Positions 17,896 through 25,892 are shown, counted from the stretch's first letter. The stretch: 32,293 nt of DNA from Flavobacteriaceae bacterium (GCA_024644725.1 JAHEHE010000028.1:1-32293); one strand, 5' to 3'. The notes: a model not told the origin generated them from the letters alone. Made by a program: numbers and translations.

Positions 17896-18657
17896 ATGGA
17901 ATATTTTGTCGCAAGGGATTCGGTGGTAAGAAGGATCTGGGGCAGAAGTGACATCATTCTTTTCATCTTTGCCGGGGCCTCAGCGGAATTCGCCCTGAAC
18001 AAAGCGGTGGACTGGTTGTACTTCACCGGGAAGCTTCCCTCCGACCCTCTGGGCCGATTATTCTCAACTGTGAGCTACGCCCGGGAGATTGTATTCTCTA
18101 CCCGAGAGGATGCCCTTTCAGCCATCGACAAGATCAAAAACATACATCAGGTCGTCGAGCAGGATCGCGGAGGCAAGATTCCTGACTGGGCCTATCGCGA
18201 CGTGCTTTTTATGCTGATCTACTATTCAAAAGCGGCTTTTGAGTTGCTCGAACGAAAAATGAATCCGTCGGAAAAAGAAGAATTGTACCAGGTCTTCTAC
18301 CAGGTAGGTAAACGCATGGAACTCAAAGAGCTTCCCGTAAACTATCTCGATTGGCTGCCCGTGCGCCAGTCGCACCTGGAACATGACCTCGAAAATAGCC
18401 ATTACAGCATCGATCTTTTCAAACAATACCGAAAGCACCTGGGAACGTTCAGGTACAGGGTATTGATTGAAGCACAGAAGCTGGTGGTTCCAAAAAGAGT
18501 GATTTCACTACTTGGATTCAGCAGCCTTCTTTGGTTGCAACCAGCGGTTCCATTCTATAAATTCAGCAAACAGTTGAGACTGGACGGATTGATCAAAAAT
18601 CTTCTGCTTCCTTCAGACTATCAAGCACAGATTCAGGCTCTGGATGTCGTGTCTTAG
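17896..18657 (+). CDS. DUF2236 family protein (MpaB/latex-clearing-protein-like)
   Basis: The 253-residue product matches the DUF2236 layout: an opening SVVRRIWGRSDIILFIFAGASAEFALNKAVD segment, then DPLGRLFSTVSYAREIVFST, then IKNIHQVV, and YRDVLFMLIYYSKAAFELLERKMNPSEKEELYQ. The Rxxxx[T] arrangement (RLFST) followed about 26 residues later by a His (NIHQ) parallels the heme-pocket residues of the latex-clearing protein Lcp and MpaB-type oxygenases, as I recall them. Heme binding is plausible but not shown. I chose the ATG at 17896; a TTG three codons upstream is the only alternative. It is the last gene of the ftsH operon. What such a putative oxygenase does beside a membrane protease is unknown. 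Confidence 0.8.
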   Translation: MEYFVARDSVVRRIWGRSDIILFIFAGASAEFALNKAVDWLYFTGKLPSDPLGRLFSTVSYAREIVFSTREDALSAIDKIKNIHQVVEQDRGGKIPDWAYRDVLFMLIYYSKAAFELLERKMNPSEKEELYQVFYQVGKRMELKELPVNYLDWLPVRQSHLEHDLENSHYSIDLFKQYRKHLGTFRYRVLIEAQKLVVPKRVISLLGFSSLLWLQPAVPFYKFSKQLRLDGLIKNLLLPSDYQAQIQALDVVS

Positions 18658-18740
18658 TGATTTCACCACAGTTCGACTCCTGATCACGGAGATATTCCGA
18701 CCCCGTATGAAGTAGCATCCCTGCCCTGTTACAAACTCTA

Positions 18741-20234
18741 TCAAGGTAAGGCATACTCGTGCTTGAAGCTTTGCATGCAATCGGATGCAGGAGCCTGAGA
18801 AGGATCATCCAGGAACTCCTTGAACATCATGATGGCGCATGGACCGCTGTCAACAGGAGAGTGCACTACATTGTCGAAAAGGTAGAGATACGAATTCTTC
18901 TGACCTTTGGCCAACGTTGTGGCATAGCTTGGTTTGCACAGGTGGTCAAATTTGCCGCCCATGAGCAATAGTGGAGTTTCTGTTCGAATTTCATCCGGAT
19001 CAACTCCCGGAGCCACGGGCCATGCTTTGATAGCTTCCCTGTAGAAATAAGGGCCGAACAAGGAGAGACTGGCTCCCTTGATTAGCTCCTCATATTCTGA
19101 TCCTTCCAGCCAATGTCGGGGTTTCACATCATAAGTCCCTGAAAGAAATACGCTGAGGGAAAGACCTGAGCTGAATTCAGGAATCGGAAAGATAAGTCCC
19201 GGATTCTGTTCGATTTCCTCGTAATTTCCTTCGCAAATCTTGCTCAACGAGCGAGGCAGCTGGGTATTAAAATAAAGTTGATGAAACAGCCATAGAGCCA
19301 CTCGATTGCCGTTCAGCACTACCTTATATTTACTATTGTTCGGGCCATACATGAGATTCAGGGTGTCGGGGGTCTTATTCAGCGATGAGATCTTTCCTAG
19401 GAATCTTGTCTTGAGATTTGGATAGGAACTTAGAAGCTCAGCATCCTCCTCAACCGCCTGAAAAGCCTGCTCCAGGGCATCGGTCATCCCCACATGCATA
19501 TCATACGCAGATCGATAAATGTTAACGGTACCGTTCAGGGCCGCACTGCTAAGGCGATCGGGGTGATATAAAAGCATGTATTGAACGAGCACTGTACCAT
19601 AGGAACTTCCGAACATCGAAAACGTATCATATCCTAACTGGGTCATGACATAGGCAATCTCGTGGGTCATCTCTTCGGGATTCATGGCAGACAGGTCATA
19701 GCCCTGAACAGTGAATCTGGCATGAGCCTTTTCAAGCGCCTCTGCATATAGATCTATTGTCTCATCAACTCCTACATTTTGATCCAAAATAGAAAACTGA
19801 ACATTTTCAATTTCGGGAATATGGAGATAGGGCTCGGAGTACTTCAGCCCGCGCGACTCGATGATCACCACGTCGCGATCCTCAAGGAAAAGATCACCTA
19901 AACCACCCGCAAAACCGGGTACGAAGTCATCGAGGTAAGACAGTCCGGGCCCTCCTGCACAAAGAACCAAAGGATCCTTTGTCACCTCTCCACGGCTTTT
20001 AAATATTCCAACGGCCAGTTTGAAAGCGGGGCCTGACTGAACTTGCGCTCGCTGAGGAACCTTGATACGACCAAATACGAACTTCCCATCTGCCTCGAGC
20101 TCTTTGGTTATCTCAAAAGGACTTTCTTCTTGGACGAACTTCCCCATTTCCGGAGACTGTTGTGGCCAGATCAGTTGCCCGGAGGAAATTAAAACAGTTG
20201 CCAAAAAAGCGAAAATTAGTGCGTATTTCTTCAT
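18741..20234 (-). CDS. Exported alpha/beta hydrolase, TAP-like (peptidase S33 type)
   Basis: The 497-residue product starts with a signal peptide (1-19, ending ISSGQ). It shows an oxyanion-hole GGPG motif (94-97), the DVVIIESRGLKYSEP strand, a nucleophile elbow GSSYGT with Ser211, an acid at Asp430 (MGGKFDHLC) and a catalytic His458 (NVVHSPVDSGPCA). The C-terminal pattern with a Cys following the His is characteristic of the TAP-like C-terminal domain found in tripeptidyl/prolyl aminopeptidase-like S33 hydrolases. It is therefore likely a periplasmic or outer-membrane exo-peptidase or esterase. The catalytic triad is complete. It converges with the DUF2236 gene over an 83-base gap. Confidence 0.88.
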   Translation of the reverse strand: MKKYALIFAFLATVLISSGQLIWPQQSPEMGKFVQEESPFEITKELEADGKFVFGRIKVPQRAQVQSGPAFKLAVGIFKSRGEVTKDPLVLCAGGPGLSYLDDFVPGFAGGLGDLFLEDRDVVIIESRGLKYSEPYLHIPEIENVQFSILDQNVGVDETIDLYAEALEKAHARFTVQGYDLSAMNPEEMTHEIAYVMTQLGYDTFSMFGSSYGTVLVQYMLLYHPDRLSSAALNGTVNIYRSAYDMHVGMTDALEQAFQAVEEDAELLSSYPNLKTRFLGKISSLNKTPDTLNLMYGPNNSKYKVVLNGNRVALWLFHQLYFNTQLPRSLSKICEGNYEEIEQNPGLIFPIPEFSSGLSLSVFLSGTYDVKPRHWLEGSEYEELIKGASLSLFGPYFYREAIKAWPVAPGVDPDEIRTETPLLLMGGKFDHLCKPSYATTLAKGQKNSYLYLFDNVVHSPVDSGPCAIMMFKEFLDDPSQAPASDCMQSFKHEYALP

Positions 20235-20560
20235 GGTAAATGGATTTTAATTGATAGGAAGAAACGCCCAGGTCGATGAAGTGATGAAACCGTTTTGGCA
20301 TTCAGTCAATTAGACGATAGCCCCCGGTTGGAGGTTACTTGAATAGTAATTTTATTGATACTGAAAAATTCGCAAAGGCCTGATCGATGAGAATCGATTA
20401 TGGAAGGGCACTTGATCGAATTCATCGATTATTGGAAAAGTTGGATGCCGAGATAGAAACAAAGAGTCTATGAGCTCTCAATAAAGGTTATTATCTTACT
20501 GGAAAACTGCCCGAAAAGTCGTAAATTTAATAAGCAAATACACCCTAAAAATTTTGTGAT
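20235..20560. other. 326-base divergent intergenic region with a direct repeat and a possible 28-residue ORF
   Basis: This is the longest gene-free stretch between complete genes. It holds two imperfect copies of a TGATCGA...ATCGATTA-TGGAA motif (20381-20406 and 20413-20438), 32 bases apart. A tiny ORF (20387-20473) beginning MRIDYGRALDRIHRLLEKL overlaps the repeats. A -7-like TAAATTTA sits at 20522-20529 ahead of the amidotransferase gene, with no good -33 match. I see no RNA gene. Confidence 0.4.
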
Positions 20561-21427
20561 ATGTGCAGATTTGTGGCCTACCTCGGCAAGCCCATCTTTG
20601 CGGATGAGCTGATCATGAAACCTGGGAACTCATTGATGAAACAAAGTTATCACGCCCTTGAGGCAGAGATAACGGTCAACGGAGATGGTTTTGGGCTGGG
20701 CTGGTACAACCACGCCCGAAGGGATGAGCCTGCCCTGTACAGGTCGATCCGTCCGGCATGGAACGATGAGAATCTTTCCTACAACGCCCCCATGATCTAT
20801 ACCAATTGCCTTTTCGCCCATATTCGGGCAGCGACTCAGGGTGGGGTCTCCATTCACAACAGCCACCCCTTTCAGTACAGGCAATTCCTGATGATGCAAA
20901 ACGGGGGCATCCTGGAGTTCAAAAAGATCAAGCGCAGGATGATAAACCTCCTGGACGAAGAGGTCTTCAACTGGATCGACGGTCAGACCGACACACAATA
21001 TATCTTCGCCCTTTTCATTACCCTGGCAGAGAGACGAAGAAAGGATAAGGAAAAACTAAGCTTTGATCAGCTTCACAGTTGTTTGAACGAGACCTTTGCC
21101 ATTATTGAGGACCTCAAAAAGGAAGTCGGGGTGGACGCCCCCTCGCTCTACAACCTGGTGCTGACCGATGGCAAAGCAATGATCGCGACTCGTTACAGCA
21201 CACAACCCGAAGTTGAAACCCGATCCCTGCACCTCGCCATGAATGCCCAATGCTACATTTGTGAGGAGGGCAACCTCACCCTGAAAGATAAGAATCAGGA
21301 AAAAAGGGGAGTCCTGATCAGTTCAGAAGTACTCACAGAAGACAAGGCGCTGTGGACTGAGGTTCCTGAAAATCACTTCATCATGGTCGAGGAGGACCTT
21401 ACGGTGCGATTGAAAGAGTTGGATTGA
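20561..21427 (+). CDS. Class II glutamine amidotransferase (EgtC/YafJ-like)
   Basis: The 288-residue product begins MCRFVAYLG, so after Met removal Cys2 would be the N-terminal nucleophile of an Ntn-type amidotransferase. Other conserved segments are NGDGFGLGWY (about 40-49), HIRAAT (around 87-92), NSHPF (around 99-103) and MMQNGGI. These match the GATase_4 family, which includes EgtC (gamma-glutamyl-hercynylcysteine sulfoxide hydrolase in ergothioneine synthesis) and YafJ. No egtA, egtB or egtD gene is next to it, so an ergothioneine role is not supported here. It is a free-standing cytoplasmic amidohydrolase of unknown substrate, and the start is fixed by the Cys2 requirement. Confidence 0.9.
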   Translation: MCRFVAYLGKPIFADELIMKPGNSLMKQSYHALEAEITVNGDGFGLGWYNHARRDEPALYRSIRPAWNDENLSYNAPMIYTNCLFAHIRAATQGGVSIHNSHPFQYRQFLMMQNGGILEFKKIKRRMINLLDEEVFNWIDGQTDTQYIFALFITLAERRRKDKEKLSFDQLHSCLNETFAIIEDLKKEVGVDAPSLYNLVLTDGKAMIATRYSTQPEVETRSLHLAMNAQCYICEEGNLTLKDKNQEKRGVLISSEVLTEDKALWTEVPENHFIMVEEDLTVRLKELD

Positions 21428-21509
21428 TTCTTTTTATTCGATAAATTCTTTTTGTGTCTGGGAAAGTAATTAAGCCCTTTCGTCCATGTGGGGTCTCATT
21501 TGATCAATC

Positions 21510-21541
21510 TTTGGCTTATTTTCCATTCACGAATATCTTAC
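21510..21541 (+). promoter_or_regulatory. Candidate Bacteroidota-type promoter
   Basis: TTTG at 21510-21513 and TATCTTAC at 21534-21541 are separated by 20 bases. This resembles the -33 TTTG / -7 TAnnTTTG promoter, with two mismatches in the -7 element. It would give a leader of about 25 bases before the ATG at 21572. Confidence 0.3.
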
Positions 21542-21571
21542 TTAAGAACCACTTAATTTAATTAAACAATC

Positions 21572-22273
21572 ATGAAAAAATTCTTTACATGCATTTTTCT
21601 TCTCGCCTTTTTGCTTGTCAGCGGACAGGAGAGTTACTGGACCAATTACAGCTTCATCGTGAAACCCGAAAATGAGGCTACCGTAGTGAAATTGATCGAC
21701 GATTATTTCAAGGAGCACAAGTTCGAGGGGATTACGGTCACCTTGTATGCGAACCACTTCCACGACGAGGGAAATTCTCAGACCCACGTGATCGGTTTTT
21801 CGGGCTCCTTGGATGCCATGGGCAACCTTTATGCCACAGCGGGTGGAGACGCCTGGGATTTACTGAGTTCCCGACTGGATCATTTCATCAAAGACGGAGC
21901 TGGTGCGAGAATGGGTGAAGTGAAAAAATACTACGGAGATACGGATGGAGACTATCCAATACAACGATATTACATCTTGGACGTCGAAGACGCCGGTGCA
22001 TTCATGTCAAGCATGGACAAATTCAATGCGGATCAGCCTCCTAAAGGCGTTGTGATCTGGGGCAATATCACCTCCGGAATTTCACCACATGGAGAAAACT
22101 ATTGGGTCCTGGTCGGGTTCAAAGACTTCAAAGGAGCCATTGGAGGCGCCAGAGCCGGTCTCACGGATGAGCAAAAGGCCTCCCGGGATGCCAGTTGGAA
22201 GATATTCGATGAGACTAACGGCGGCGTAAAGCTTGTTCGTTCAGGAATGCGTGTCCGGGTTGGACAATGGTAG
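21572..22273 (+). CDS. Exported protein of unknown function, two-lobed alpha/beta design
   Basis: The 233-residue product has a signal peptide (MKKFFTCIFLLAFLLVSGQ) and no other hydrophobic helix. I do not recognise the family. Two lobes seem present: one opening YWTNYSFIVKPENEATVVKLIDDYF (about 22-46), and one opening YYILDVEDAGAFMSSMDKFN (about 132-151). Each has a strand, a helix and a later aromatic strand (THVIGFSGSL; YWVLVGFKDF). This suggests a duplicated dimeric alpha/beta-barrel domain as in NIPSNAP- or antibiotic-monooxygenase-like proteins, but this is structural inference. The exported protein at 2920-3693 has a comparable plan. It converges with the gutted GH43 gene 8 bases downstream. 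Confidence 0.75.
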   Translation: MKKFFTCIFLLAFLLVSGQESYWTNYSFIVKPENEATVVKLIDDYFKEHKFEGITVTLYANHFHDEGNSQTHVIGFSGSLDAMGNLYATAGGDAWDLLSSRLDHFIKDGAGARMGEVKKYYGDTDGDYPIQRYYILDVEDAGAFMSSMDKFNADQPPKGVVIWGNITSGISPHGENYWVLVGFKDFKGAIGGARAGLTDEQKASRDASWKIFDETNGGVKLVRSGMRVRVGQW

Positions 22274-22281
22274 GATAAAAA

Positions 22282-22668
22282 TCACTTCAACGGACGGATG
22301 CCCTGGGAGGTCATTTTAACCTCCCTGATGCTTCCGTCTTCGTGGTAATACAGGTAGTCGGCACAGACCCGTCGTTCATAAGGACTTGGGCCTTCAATAT
22401 GATAGAAGAGATACCATTGGTCCTCAATTTCAATGATCGAGTGGTGAGAATTGCGGGAGTCATTGTCCAGGATGATGCCCCGGTATTCAAAGGGCCCGTA
22501 AGGTGAGTCGGAGGTGCTCCCCGGCTCATCCGTTGAGGGATAGATCCAGTATTTGCCGTCCCAAAAGTGGATCGAAGGATCAGCGTGAAAATCTGGTAAT
22601 ATCGGTTTCTGAGCCTGTAACAGGACGGGGGAAAAAACAAAAATTAGGACGAAAAGGAATTGTTTCAT
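22282..22668 (-). pseudogene. Internally deleted GH43 glycoside hydrolase (128 residues)
   Basis: The reading frame is intact but the protein is far below the 300 or more residues of GH43 enzymes. It has a signal peptide (1-20, ending LLQAQ) and the first GH43 blade, PDFHADPSIHFWDGKYWIYPS, with catalytic base Asp30. It then jumps directly (around residues 47-54, near 22507-22530) to the last blade: SPYGPFEYRGIILD, SRNSHHSIIEIEDQWYLFYH and DYLYYHEDGSI. The middle blades, which carry the general acid Glu and the pKa-modulating Asp, are missing. It cannot fold as a five-blade propeller hydrolase as it stands. It may be a decaying gene that happens to stay in frame. It begins 6 bases after the upstream NTF2-like gene. 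Confidence 0.75.
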
Positions 22669-22674
22669 CTGTTT

Positions 22675-23094
22675 CTACATCCAGCCCAGTCCTTTAAGTG
22701 CCCATGACGAATTCCAAATTTTGATTGCGCTCTCCACGAGGCCTGCATTGTTCATTTTCAAAGCAAACACATAATGAGAATGCGCTGTTTTGTTGGTCGG
22801 GGGCACCGGGCCTCCTTCCCCCGAATGTGTAGCGGTGAAAGTAGCAAAGATCAAAGCCGTGTTGGTCGCTTCATCAAGAGCTTTGGCATGAATCTCAAAA
22901 CTGCTTCCAGCCAATGCGGTATTGCCAAGACCCGCCATCCATTCCACGTAATCTTTGATTTCATTCACCTCGGCCAAAGGATCCGCTTCGCAAGTGAATT
23001 TGCCGTTTCCGTCAACATAATCTTTGCAAGCTTCCCATCCTTTTGCAGATTCACAATTGCTGAAGAAGGTTACGGCATTTTCCAATAAATTCAT
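22675..23094 (-). CDS. NTF2-like / SnoaL-type fold protein
   Basis: The 139-residue product has no signal peptide. The order is an N-terminal helical pair with two Cys (NCESAKGWEACKDYV), a central IKDYVEWMAGL helix, and strands ending in HYVFALKMNNAGLVESAIKIWNSSWALKGLGWM. This is typical of the nuclear-transport-factor-2-like family, small cone-shaped proteins that bind or isomerise hydrophobic small molecules. The final WALKGLGW tail is common in marine bacterial members, in my experience. Substrate is unknown. It is transcribed ahead of the remnant GH43 gene and diverges from the gene at 23164 across 69 bases. Confidence 0.75.
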   Translation of the reverse strand: MNLLENAVTFFSNCESAKGWEACKDYVDGNGKFTCEADPLAEVNEIKDYVEWMAGLGNTALAGSSFEIHAKALDEATNTALIFATFTATHSGEGGPVPPTNKTAHSHYVFALKMNNAGLVESAIKIWNSSWALKGLGWM

Positions 23095-23163
23095 GATGTT
23101 TGGTTTAGATAGTTAATGATAGTCTTAAAGTTACGGATTTAAAATTTTATATCTTTAAACACC

Positions 23164-23538
23164 ATGATAAAGAAAATAAAATCAACCTTCTTCGCTTCAT
23201 TTGTATTGCTGTCTTCCCTTGTGTTTTCGCAATCCAAAAAAGAGCTGGTCAATGAGTTGAGTGGACTGATCCAAAACAGGAACCGGCAAGCTGAGGTTTT
23301 CTACGTCGACTATACCGGAAAGCTGGATATCAATGGCAATCAGATTCCCCTGAGTCAGGTGGGCATGTACTACAGTGATAAGAAAGGGCCCATGCTCGTT
23401 TTTCAGTGCTTTATGAAAACAAAGGTCAACTGCATCCAAAAACCTAAAAACAATCATAGCTTTGAAATTTTTTCGGTTCCGATGGACGACAAGGAAAGTG
23501 TAGACCGGGCCATGGAGATTATCAATCAGCTGAAATAG
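23164..23538 (+). CDS. Small exported protein of unknown function
   Basis: The 124-residue product has a signal peptide (MIKKIKSTFFASFVLLSSLV, ending FSQ) and a mature part of about 100 residues that I do not recognise. It contains strands such as QAEVFYVDYTGKLDI and MYYSDKKGPMLVFQCFM, two Cys (in FQCFM and VNCIQ), and a C-terminal helix DKESVDRAMEIINQL. A -7-like TATCTTTA lies at 23150-23157, very close to the ATG. It converges with the CPBP protease gene, the two stops being only 7 bases apart, so both ends are likely correctly placed. Confidence 0.7.
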   Translation: MIKKIKSTFFASFVLLSSLVFSQSKKELVNELSGLIQNRNRQAEVFYVDYTGKLDINGNQIPLSQVGMYYSDKKGPMLVFQCFMKTKVNCIQKPKNNHSFEIFSVPMDDKESVDRAMEIINQLK

Positions 23539-23545
23539 TAAAAGC

Positions 23546-24328
23546 TCATTCTTTACGGATCAACAAGTCCTTTCGCCTGGCGTAAAAAATCAGTGCCAGT
23601 GTAGCCGTCAAATAGATCAGGAAAATCCAAAAGGTTTTCATGTTCCCGGTAAATTCTGGCAAGATCGGCAGGTAGTTAAAGGCAGCGTTGGCTCCCATAT
23701 GAGCGAGGATAGAGGTAAGTACGCTACGAGTGTAATAGTATATCCAGCTGATGAAAAGCGTCCCGAGAATTACCCAAAGCAAAAAGATAAGGAAGTTCAT
23801 TTGCTGGGGAACCCCGGTTCCGATCAGATACCCCGGGAAATGCCATAGTCCCCAGATCAAACCCAGGATCAGGCTTGATTCAAACACGCTGAATTTGTTC
23901 AGCAACCGTGGCAGCAAAAACCCGCGCCAGCCATATTCTTCTCCGACAGCAATCAAGAAAATAACCAGGAATTGGGGCATCAGCTGTGTGCTTCTCAATC
24001 CAAACCCGGAAAAATCAAAATTCATAGAGGTGAGAACCGCCAAACCAGCAAGAGCAGGCAACCCAAAAAGCGAAAGAAAAAGGCATTTTAGACTCAGTTT
24101 CCTGACTGTCTGAACTACGAACAGGTCATAAATACCCTTCCTTCCTTTTGAGATAGCCGTAAGGACAAGTGCCACGAGCGACGGAGTGAATACCGAGAGT
24201 ATGGACAGGTTGGGTTCACCAAGGTCATAGGCGGCAAAACAGATCAACGAGCTGAGGGCGATTGCAATAGCCGAGAAGGTAATGATTTCAACATTTCGGA
24301 TGTTTTGAAAAGCCCTTGATTCTCTCAT
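23546..24328 (-). CDS. CPBP (CAAX/Abi) family intramembrane glutamic protease
   Basis: The 260-residue protein has about seven to eight hydrophobic helices. It carries the three CPBP signatures: GEEYGWRGFLLPRL (motif 1; catalytic Glu130-Glu131 and Arg135), WGLWHFPGYL (motif 2; His163) and LTSILAHMGANAAFN (motif 3; His210 and Asn214). These intramembrane proteases process prenylated proteins in eukaryotes, and in bacteria act in bacteriocin self-immunity, peptide maturation or signalling. No bacteriocin-like gene is adjacent, so the substrate is unknown. All predicted active-site residues are present. It is likely monocistronic. Confidence 0.92.
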   Translation of the reverse strand: MRESRAFQNIRNVEIITFSAIAIALSSLICFAAYDLGEPNLSILSVFTPSLVALVLTAISKGRKGIYDLFVVQTVRKLSLKCLFLSLFGLPALAGLAVLTSMNFDFSGFGLRSTQLMPQFLVIFLIAVGEEYGWRGFLLPRLLNKFSVFESSLILGLIWGLWHFPGYLIGTGVPQQMNFLIFLLWVILGTLFISWIYYYTRSVLTSILAHMGANAAFNYLPILPEFTGNMKTFWIFLIYLTATLALIFYARRKDLLIRKE

Positions 24329-24428
24329 TTGTCAGGAGTTGCGAAAATTGGTGAATTTAGATTTCTATTCTCTACTCTATGACTACTTAATGAAACATCA
24401 AGTTACATCGTGTCAAACGATGATTTTA

Positions 24429-24457
24429 TTGAACCGTAGCATAGACTGTTTATTTTG
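24429..24457 (+). promoter_or_regulatory. Candidate Bacteroidota-type promoter for the DinB operon
   Basis: TTG at 24429-24431 and TATTTTG at 24451-24457 are spaced by 19 bases, close to the TTG / TAnnTTTG pattern used by Bacteroidota primary sigma factors (one base short in the -7 element). Transcription would begin around 24463. This lies downstream of a possible TTG start at 24455 and supports the ATG at 24497 as the real start. Confidence 0.45.
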
Positions 24458-24496
24458 TATCTTGAGCAAACAACTAACAAAATCAAATCTCAACTC

Positions 24497-25150
24497 ATGA
24501 AACAGAATCAAAAACCAACCGACCGAAGAGACTTCATCAAAAAAACATCCTTGCTTGCATTTGGAACCAGCAGCCTTATGGCATTCTCGAATTCCTCGAG
24601 TTCGTTTTCAGCTTTTGCTGACGAACGAATCAATATTGTCGGGCCTAAAGAGGGGTATACCCCTCAAATTGGGACCCTGGTTTCCATGCTCAATTGGATG
24701 CGCATGGTAATTTTGTATCCTGTAGAAGGCATGAGCGTTAAGGACCTGGACTATCTTGTGGACGACAAAGCCAATTCCGTAGGAGCCATGTTGTGGCATT
24801 TGGCAGCAACGGAACGATTCTATCAGATCCACACCTTCGAAGGAAAGAAATGGGGAGACTGGAGCAAAGAGGACGATGAGCTATGGAGCACAGCCATGGG
24901 TCTGGGAGACAATGCGCGCAAAGAAATCAAGGGAAATGACCTGGAGTTCTATCTGGATAAACTTGAATCCGTCCGTGCTCATACCCTTGAAGAATTGGCT
25001 AAAAGGGATGATGACTGGCTTATGGCCGTTGATGAGGAATGGCCCTGGGGCCCGACCAACAATTATTGCAAATGGTTCCATGTATGTGAGCATGAGTCCA
25101 ATCACAATGGTCAGTTCAAATTCATCAAAAGCAGGCTTCCTTCAACCTGA
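24497..25150 (+). CDS. Tat-exported DinB-family protein
   Basis: The 217-residue product starts with a twin-arginine signal (TDRRDFIKKTSLLAFG, residues 8-23). The mature part is a four-helix DinB/YfiT-type domain with the expected metal-binding histidines: His101 (MLWHLAATE), His199 and His203 (HVCEHESNHNGQFKFI). DinB-like proteins include bacillithiol and mycothiol S-transferases and maleylpyruvate isomerases, and are mostly cytoplasmic, so Tat export of a prefolded metal-binding member is notable. I chose the ATG at 24497 because it sits directly before the Tat motif and because the candidate promoter overlaps the longer frame. The stop is 7 bases before the next start, indicating an operon with the class I amidotransferase. 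Confidence 0.85.
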   Translation: MKQNQKPTDRRDFIKKTSLLAFGTSSLMAFSNSSSSFSAFADERINIVGPKEGYTPQIGTLVSMLNWMRMVILYPVEGMSVKDLDYLVDDKANSVGAMLWHLAATERFYQIHTFEGKKWGDWSKEDDELWSTAMGLGDNARKEIKGNDLEFYLDKLESVRAHTLEELAKRDDDWLMAVDEEWPWGPTNNYCKWFHVCEHESNHNGQFKFIKSRLPST

Positions 25151-25157
25151 GAAAACC

Positions 25158-25892
25158 ATGAAAAAACTTCTCATTTTACAGATGCGGCCCGAAGATGAGA
25201 CCTGTCACAGTGAGTTCGAGGCCATTTTGAAGGTGGGGCAGATCGACCGGGAAGATGCGGTGCAAATCAGGGTTGAGCAGCTTGAAAAGTTTAATCTAGA
25301 TCTGAAAGATTACAGTGCGATCATTGCCGGAGGCAGCCCTTTCGACGTTTCGTCCCGGGAGTATAAAAAAAGTGAGGTTCAAAAAAATGTGGAAGCATTT
25401 TTCAGTGACTTGTTCGACCAGGTGATCCCTTTGGATTTTCCCTTTTTGGGCATTTGTTCGGGCAACGGGCTCCTCGGAAATTACTACGGCACAAACATAT
25501 CCCGTCGCTATGGAGAAGGGATCGGAAGCGTTTACATCGCCTTGACCGAAGAAGCAGAAAAAGATCCTTTGCTAACAGGTTTACCCCAAGAGTTTTTGGC
25601 CCTGGTCGGACATAAAGAAGCCTGCGATGATGTGCCTGAGAATGCGGTGTTGTTGGCGTCCTCTAAAACCTGCCCTGTTCAGATGTTTCGCATAAAGAAC
25701 AACGTCTATGCGGTTCAATTTCACCCCGAAGGAGATGAAGAGGAATTCATTCTTCGCATCAAAGTCTACAAGAACTACGGGTATTTCCAACCCGATCAGG
25801 CGGATCAGCTGATCGCAGCGCTCAAGGATGTTCAAACCCCGGTACCCAAGGAAATACTCAGGCGCTTTGTTGCGAAATACCATGCGGAGTAG
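25158..25892 (+). CDS. Class I glutamine amidotransferase-like protein
   Basis: The 244-residue product has the class I GATase fold of GMP-synthase-like stand-alone amidotransferases. It shows YSAIIAGGSPFDV (strand and loop near 52-64), the nucleophile elbow LGICSGNGLLG with Cys100, and the VQFHPEGD motif with His189 and Glu191 completing the triad. The usual GxCxGxQ is GICSGNG here, a variant seen in the unassigned amidotransferase subgroup rather than in GuaA or CarA. No synthase partner is encoded nearby. The frame is open back to 24876, inside the DinB gene, but the ATG at 25158 follows that gene's stop by 7 bases and begins with a typical MKKLLILQMRP strand. Confidence 0.88.
   Translation: MKKLLILQMRPEDETCHSEFEAILKVGQIDREDAVQIRVEQLEKFNLDLKDYSAIIAGGSPFDVSSREYKKSEVQKNVEAFFSDLFDQVIPLDFPFLGICSGNGLLGNYYGTNISRRYGEGIGSVYIALTEEAEKDPLLTGLPQEFLALVGHKEACDDVPENAVLLASSKTCPVQMFRIKNNVYAVQFHPEGDEEEFILRIKVYKNYGYFQPDQADQLIAALKDVQTPVPKEILRRFVAKYHAE

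Noticed and set aside
18668-18690. T-arm-like GTTCGACTCCTG sequence suggesting a tRNA or an attachment-site remnant
   Set aside because: Only a 3-base stem forms around the loop, and no D-arm, anticodon arm or acceptor stem is found upstream. No integrase or repeated copy is present in the window.
20561-21427. Ergothioneine biosynthesis (EgtC) assignment
   Set aside because: The amidotransferase family fits, but no egtA, egtB, egtD or egtE gene is in the window, so the pathway name is not justified.
22675-24328. Bacteriocin or defence island around the CPBP (Abi) protease
   Set aside because: No peptide precursor with a leader, modification enzyme, transporter or toxin-antitoxin gene is nearby. 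The neighbours are an exported protein and an NTF2-like protein.
24876-25157. N-terminal extension of the class I amidotransferase gene into the DinB gene
   Set aside because: The extension is out of frame with, and fully inside, the DinB coding sequence. Its translation is low-quality, and the ATG at 25158 gives the normal start of the fold.
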